In this document: one piece after another, positions 6,202-9,964 of the stretch | How positions within the stretch are numbered: the first letter of the stretch is position 1 | How the letters are laid out: each line of letters starts with the position of its first letter | Translations under genes and position numbers: made by a program | The notes under the pieces: generated by a model | Told to the model about the DNA's origin: nothing | Seen by the model: the letters and a program-made list of their open reading frames with translations, nothing else | The model's database searches: none | Assembly (NCBI GenBank): GCA_031551765.1 | Contig: JAVBNC010000147.1 | Coordinates: forward strand, 1-9,964 | Reading direction: 5' to 3' | DNA length: 9,964 nt | Source of the DNA: JAVBNC01 sp031551765 | GTDB lineage: Bacteria > Desulfobacterota > Desulfovibrionia > Desulfovibrionales > Desulfovibrionaceae

Positions 6202-8544
6202 TCAGTTCCCGCTCCGCCGCCTGCCTGTGCTGCCCTTGGGGCGTTTGACTCTGGCGCGTTTTGGGGCCGCGTCGCGTTTTGCGTCCCGTCCAGGGCCGCG
6301 CTCTGAACGCTGCCCCGTGGCCCTGCCGGAAGCCCGCTGCTTGGGGCCTTCCCGTCTGCCGCCGCTGCGCCGTCCCGTTTCCCGCGCCCCGTCCAGCAGC
6401 GTGAAGGTCACTTCCCGGCGCGGCAGGCTCACGTCCGCCACGGCCACGTCCACGCGCTGGCCCAGGCGGAAGAGGCGGCCCGTGCGCTCGCCGCGCAGTT
6501 CCTGCCTGTCCTGGAACAGCACGTAGTAGTCGTCGCGCAGGGAGGAGAGGCGCACCATGCCTTCCACCATCACGCCCCGCAATTCCACGAAAAATCCCGC
6601 TTCCGTAACCCCGGAAATGACTCCCGAATACTCCCGTCCCACCTTGTCCAGCATGAACAGAGCGGCCAGGCGGCGCTGGATTTCGCGTTCCGCCTCCATG
6701 GCCGCGCGTTCGGTCAGGTTGATCTGGTCGGCCACGGAATGCAGCCGCTGCGGGGAAGGCAGGGGCGCGGCATCCGGCGTGCCCAGCGCCGCCTTGAGCG
6801 CGCGGTGCACCACCAGGTCCGCGTAGCGGCGTATGGGGGAGGTGAAGTGGCAGTAACAGTCGGAAGCCAGACCGTAGTGGCCCTGATTGTCCGTGGTGTA
6901 GGCGGCCTGCATCATGGAGCGCAGGGCCAGGCGGCCGACCACGTATTCCTGGTCCGTGCCCTTGCTCTGGCGCAGCAGCTTTTGCAAATCCCCGGCGGAA
7001 GGGTTCTTGGGCAGGCCCGCCGCCAGGGCGGAACGGCTGAGCAGCGCGAACAGCGTTTTGAGCTTGTCCGGGTCCGGCGCGGGGTGGGAACGGTAGAGCG
7101 GCGGCACGCCCTTGGCTGTGAGAAAGCGCGCTACGGCCTCGTTGGCGGCCACCATGAATTCCTCAATGAGCCGGTGGGCGAAATTGTGGGCGCGCGGCAC
7201 AATGTCCAGCACATGGCCCGCCGCGTCCAGGCGGAACTGCGGCTCCGGGATTTCAAAATCCAGGCTCCCTCGCGCGTCGCGGGCTTCAGCCAGCAGCCGG
7301 GCCAGCTCCTCCGCCTTTTCCAGCATGGGCAGGACGGGGGCAAGCTCCTGGCGGGCCGCTTCGTCTTTCTGGATAAGCGCTTGAAAAACTTGATCATAGG
7401 TCAGACGGGCGTGGCTGCGGATAAAGGCGGGGAAAAAGGCCGCGTCCCCCGGCTGCCCCTTGGCGTTGAAGGAAATTTCCGCCGCCATGACTAGACGGAG
7501 CACCTGGGGCTTGAGGCTGCACAGGCCGTTGGACAGCGCTTCCGGCAGCATGGGCTCCACGGAGGCGGGAAAGTAGTAGGAGTTGCCCCGCACAAGGGCT
7601 TCGCGGTCCAGAGCGCTGCCCGGCCGCACGTAGTGGGCCACATCCGCGATGGCCACGCGCAGCAGGAAGCCGTTGCCCTTTTTTTCCACCTGGATGGCGT
7701 CGTCAAAATCCTTGGCGTCGGCGCCGTCTATGGTCACGAAGTCCAGAGCCGTCAGGTCGTGCCGCTCCTGCAGGTCTTCCGGCAACGGATCGACGGGTAA
7801 CAACCCGGTTTCTGACAACACACTGGCCGGGAAAGCGACCGGTAAGGCATGGGAGGCCTTGACGGTCAGTTCCTGGGCGGCCACGGTTTCCTCGCTGCCC
7901 AGGTTGCGGATGGCTTCCGCTTCCCACAAACCGGGGCCTTTGGCCTCGCCGGGGCGGATCAGCAGCAGATCGTCCCGCAAAGGGTTCGCGGGCAGGGCGG
8001 AGGCGTCCACCAGAAACGTGGCGCTCAGCCTGGGGTCGGCGGGCTCGCAGAGCCAGATGCCTTCTTCCGCGCGGCGCAGCACCCGGGCGGGCAGTTCGGC
8101 GGTGTTGCGTTCCAGCACGCTCAGGATGAGGCCTTCCCGGCTTTTGCCCCGGCTGGCGGGCAACAGCGCTACCAGGACGCGGTCGCCGTGCCAGGCGTCG
8201 CGCATCTGATGCGGGGCAATGAAAATATCGCCGCTCCTATCTCCGTCGGGCATGACGAAACCCACGCCGGAACGCTGCATGTGCAGCACGCCGGAAACCT
8301 GGCGCAGGCGCGAGGCCATGGCGTACGCGCCGCCGGTCAGGCGCAGCAGGGTGCCGTTTTCCACCAGCGCGCCCAATTCCGCGTCCAGGCGCTTTTTGGC
8401 CTTGCGGGGCAGGCCGAGCACGCGCAGAAAGTCGTCCAGGCGAAGTGGCTTGTTGCCGCTCTTGAGAGCGGTGAGGAGAGTTTCGGCCGAAAGCTCGTCC
8501 GGGGCCGTGCGAGAGCGCTGGAGGCGGGGTTTCTTGGGGGCCAT
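6202..8544 (-). CDS. rnr: Ribonuclease R (RNase II/RNB family 3'-5' exoribonuclease)
   Basis: This 780-residue processive exoribonuclease degrades structured RNA in the cytoplasm. Order: winged-helix region (about 18-80), cold-shock OB folds (about 84-145 and 150-230), RNB catalytic domain (about 261-590), S1 domain (about 638-718) and a basic tail (about 718-780). The Mg-binding aspartates fit TIDGADAKDFDD: D273, D279, D281 and D282, with the spacing of RNase R/RNase II. NSYYFP (321-326), HFTSPIRRYADLVVHR (566-581) and EREIQRR (619-625) are further family signatures. The ATG at 8544 is preferred over the in-frame GTG at 8553 because AGGTGA, which includes that GTG, forms an ideal ribosome site 6 nt before the ATG. 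It follows lpxK by 37 bp and is probably co-transcribed. VacB is an older name. Confidence 0.95.
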   Translation of the reverse strand: MAPKKPRLQRSRTAPDELSAETLLTALKSGNKPLRLDDFLRVLGLPRKAKKRLDAELGALVENGTLLRLTGGAYAMASRLRQVSGVLHMQRSGVGFVMPDGDRSGDIFIAPHQMRDAWHGDRVLVALLPASRGKSREGLILSVLERNTAELPARVLRRAEEGIWLCEPADPRLSATFLVDASALPANPLRDDLLLIRPGEAKGPGLWEAEAIRNLGSEETVAAQELTVKASHALPVAFPASVLSETGLLPVDPLPEDLQERHDLTALDFVTIDGADAKDFDDAIQVEKKGNGFLLRVAIADVAHYVRPGSALDREALVRGNSYYFPASVEPMLPEALSNGLCSLKPQVLRLVMAAEISFNAKGQPGDAAFFPAFIRSHARLTYDQVFQALIQKDEAARQELAPVLPMLEKAEELARLLAEARDARGSLDFEIPEPQFRLDAAGHVLDIVPRAHNFAHRLIEEFMVAANEAVARFLTAKGVPPLYRSHPAPDPDKLKTLFALLSRSALAAGLPKNPSAGDLQKLLRQSKGTDQEYVVGRLALRSMMQAAYTTDNQGHYGLASDCYCHFTSPIRRYADLVVHRALKAALGTPDAAPLPSPQRLHSVADQINLTERAAMEAEREIQRRLAALFMLDKVGREYSGVISGVTEAGFFVELRGVMVEGMVRLSSLRDDYYVLFQDRQELRGERTGRLFRLGQRVDVAVADVSLPRREVTFTLLDGARETGRRSGGRREGPKQRASGRATGQRSERGPGRDAKRDAAPKRARVKRPKGSTGRRRSGN

Positions 8545-8548
8545 GCGG

Positions 8549-8554
8549 GTCACC
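8549..8554 (-). promoter_or_regulatory. Ribosome binding site deciding the rnr start
   Basis: Read on the minus strand, AGGTGA lies just before the ATG at 8544 with a spacer of about 5-6 nt. The GTG inside it is an in-frame alternative start but has no purine-rich site of its own, because a C-rich run precedes it. Confidence 0.7.
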
Positions 8555-8581
8555 TGTGGGGGGATGGAATGCGCGCGGACG

Positions 8582-9736
8582 TCAAGCCGGGGGCGGCGTC
8601 GCTTCGCTGGCGTCTTCCGGAAGGGGCGGAAGGGGCGGAAGGGGCGGCGGGGCAGGATGGGCCGCTTGCAGTTCCTGCCAGCGCTCTTCCCACCATTCCG
8701 GGAAGCTTAGGTCGGTGAACAGGGCCGTGCCGAAAACCGGACGGGCTTCCAGCACCCAGACCGGCAGCGCGCCGAACAGGGGCAGCAGCGGCTCCAGCTT
8801 GACCGCGTCCTTGGCCGTGCACACCAGGGGCAGGCCGTAGGCGGTCAGTTCCGCCGCGTCCTGCTCGGTGTAGGCGTGGTGGTCCGCATACACGGCGTGG
8901 TGGGCCGGGGGCGCGCTCAGCAGGGTTTCCGCCGTGTCCCGCACCTGGTCCGGGCTGCCCACGCCGCTGACTAGCACGTAAGCCTTGTCCTCCAGGTGCG
9001 GCGTCAGTTCGGAACTGACACCTTGCGGCGTCAGCGCGCACAAACCCTGCGGCGCCAGATGAAAGGGAAACACAGGAACCCCATACGGGGCCAGACGCTG
9101 GGCCGTAAGCGGCGCAAGAGCGGAAAAGGTGCGCGGATCCGCCTTGATGCAAAAGGCGGCGGCGCGGCTAAGCGCTTCCGCCCCTTCCCGCCAGGAGCCG
9201 GAGGGGATGACCTTGTCCCATTCCTCCACCAGGTCTTCCGGCCGCAGCAGGACCAGGTCCAGGTCCCGGCCCATGGCCAGGTGCTGCATGCCGTCGTCCA
9301 GCACAAAGAGGCGGGGGGCGTCGTTCGCTTCCGCCCAGGCGGCGGCGCGGGGGCGTTTGGGGTCCACCACCACCAGCGCGCCGGGGTGGCGGCGGGCCAG
9401 CAGCAGGGGTTCGTCCCCGGCTTCTTCAGGCGAACTGTCCGGCCGCACGGGAAAGGGCAGGGAGGGCGGTTTCGCTTTGTACCCCCTGGTCAGCACCACG
9501 GCCCGGATGTCTTTTCCCCCGGCCCAGAGCAGCAGCCAGTCCGTCAGCGGTGTTTTGCCGCTGCCGCCCCAGCCGATATTGCCCACTGAAACCACGGGGC
9601 AGGCGGCCCGGTACGGCGCGGAAAGCAGGCGGGAGCGCCAGCGTTTGGCGCGCAGGCGCATGCAGGCCGCGTAAGCCTTGGATACGGGCCGCAACGCGGA
9701 TGAAAGGCGGCGTTGTAGGGCGAGAAGGGAGTTCAT
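8582..9736 (-). CDS. lpxK: Tetraacyldisaccharide 4'-kinase (lipid A synthesis)
   Basis: LpxK phosphorylates the 4' position of the lipid A disaccharide precursor with ATP at the inner face of the cytoplasmic membrane. The 384-residue protein shows the P-loop VGNIGWGGSGKTP (51-63), LTRGYK (82-87), GDEP (107-110), DDGMQH (147-152; family usually DDGFQH), SGSWREG (179-185), the DHHAY motif (285-289) and TAKDAVKL (307-314). The N-terminal 40 residues are amphipathic and basic, as expected for the membrane-associated region. A proline-rich tail (361-384) extends beyond the usual end and comes from a 9-bp tandem repeat. The ATG at 9736 has no clear ribosome site upstream, but the N-terminus aligns in length with the family and no better start is seen. 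It is upstream of rnr and probably in the same transcript. Confidence 0.95.
   Translation of the reverse strand: MNSLLALQRRLSSALRPVSKAYAACMRLRAKRWRSRLLSAPYRAACPVVSVGNIGWGGSGKTPLTDWLLLWAGGKDIRAVVLTRGYKAKPPSLPFPVRPDSSPEEAGDEPLLLARRHPGALVVVDPKRPRAAAWAEANDAPRLFVLDDGMQHLAMGRDLDLVLLRPEDLVEEWDKVIPSGSWREGAEALSRAAAFCIKADPRTFSALAPLTAQRLAPYGVPVFPFHLAPQGLCALTPQGVSSELTPHLEDKAYVLVSGVGSPDQVRDTAETLLSAPPAHHAVYADHHAYTEQDAAELTAYGLPLVCTAKDAVKLEPLLPLFGALPVWVLEARPVFGTALFTDLSFPEWWEERWQELQAAHPAPPPLPPLPPLPEDASEATPPPA
8619..8645. repeat. Three tandem copies of a 9-bp unit in the lpxK 3' end
   Basis: The unit ggaaggggc occurs exactly three times at 8619-8627, 8628-8636 and 8637-8645, followed by a degenerate partial copy. 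On the coding strand it adds repeated Pro-Leu-Pro units to the LpxK tail. The unit length is a multiple of three, so gain or loss of copies would keep the frame. Confidence 0.85.
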
Positions 9737-9849
9737 AATTAAGACGCGCTGGGCTGGTAAAACGAAAGGAGCGGAACCTGGAGTGAACGATGTGGCTGCA
9801 TCAAAGAGACTCCCTTCATTGCACCCAGGTGAAGTTCTTTGGAGAGGGG
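9737..9849. other. Region upstream of lpxK with no supported gene
   Basis: I see no coding frame with family motifs, no ribosome site for lpxK and no convincing promoter on the minus strand. A 6-bp inverted pair (acctgg 9776-9781, ccaggt 9825-9830) is too widely spaced to mean much. The lpxK promoter, or the end of an upstream gene, is probably missing or disrupted here. Confidence 0.5.
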
Positions 9850-9964
9850 AAGGGGGGCCGGGGGGGGGGGGGGGGCCGTAATGAAAAAAAAAGAGAGACC
9901 CCCCCCCCCCAGTGGAAAAAAAAAAGGACAGATGGCCCCCAGCGGGGCGGGCGCCGAGCGACGG
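9850..9964. other. Homopolymer-rich, probably unreliable contig end
   Basis: A run of 16 G (9860-9875) is followed by 9 A (9884-9892), 12 C (9899-9910) and 10 A (9916-9925). Nothing else in the window looks like this. The pattern fits low-quality bases or misassembly at a contig edge rather than biology. I assign no gene here. Confidence 0.7.

Noticed and set aside
9860..9875. The G16 run as a G-quadruplex or phase-variable promoter tract.
   Set aside because: It stands among other homopolymer runs at the end of the window and is more simply read as poor sequence.

Overview
The window carries six protein-coding genes in an order and base composition (GC-rich, AT-rich only in gene borders) that suggest a Gram-negative bacterium. 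A Desulfovibrio/Bilophila-like member of the Desulfovibrionaceae is my best guess. Support is the lpxK gene (lipid A, so an outer membrane with LPS), a sigma-54 activator of the PrpR_N type, and a DASS organic-anion carrier next to decarboxylating dehydrogenases. The taxon is an inference from recall, not a search result.

Layout from the left. Positions 1-212 are non-coding and packed with inverted repeats, including a hairpin whose core recurs near 6150. Positions 213-2282 (minus) encode a sigma-54-dependent activator with PrpR_N, PAS and AAA+ domains and an unusual C-terminus. The 161-bp divergent gap holds a near-consensus -24/-12 promoter pointing right. Positions 2444-6124 (plus) are a three-gene catabolic cluster: an isocitrate/isopropylmalate-type dehydrogenase (2444-3517), a PdxA-family dehydrogenase (3547-4548) and a DASS carrier (4718-6124). 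A strong stem-loop lies between the second and third genes. A perfect 27-bp-arm hairpin (6131-6187) separates this cluster from the convergent rnr (6202-8544, minus), which follows lpxK (8582-9736, minus). From about 9850 the sequence becomes homopolymer runs that look like a damaged contig end.

How the genes work together (inference): the regulator probably senses a small organic acid or an intermediate made from it. It then activates the sigma-54 promoter in front of the two dehydrogenases and possibly the carrier. The carrier would bring in a di- or hydroxycarboxylate, and the two enzymes, both from the family that oxidises and decarboxylates beta-hydroxy acids, would break it down. No kinase, dehydratase or aldolase is present, so the substrate cannot be fixed from this window. 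A tartrate- or malate-like compound is the simplest guess. Both enzymes depart from textbook motifs, so this cluster is the best candidate for an undescribed pathway. The lpxK-rnr pair is housekeeping: lipid A synthesis and RNA turnover.
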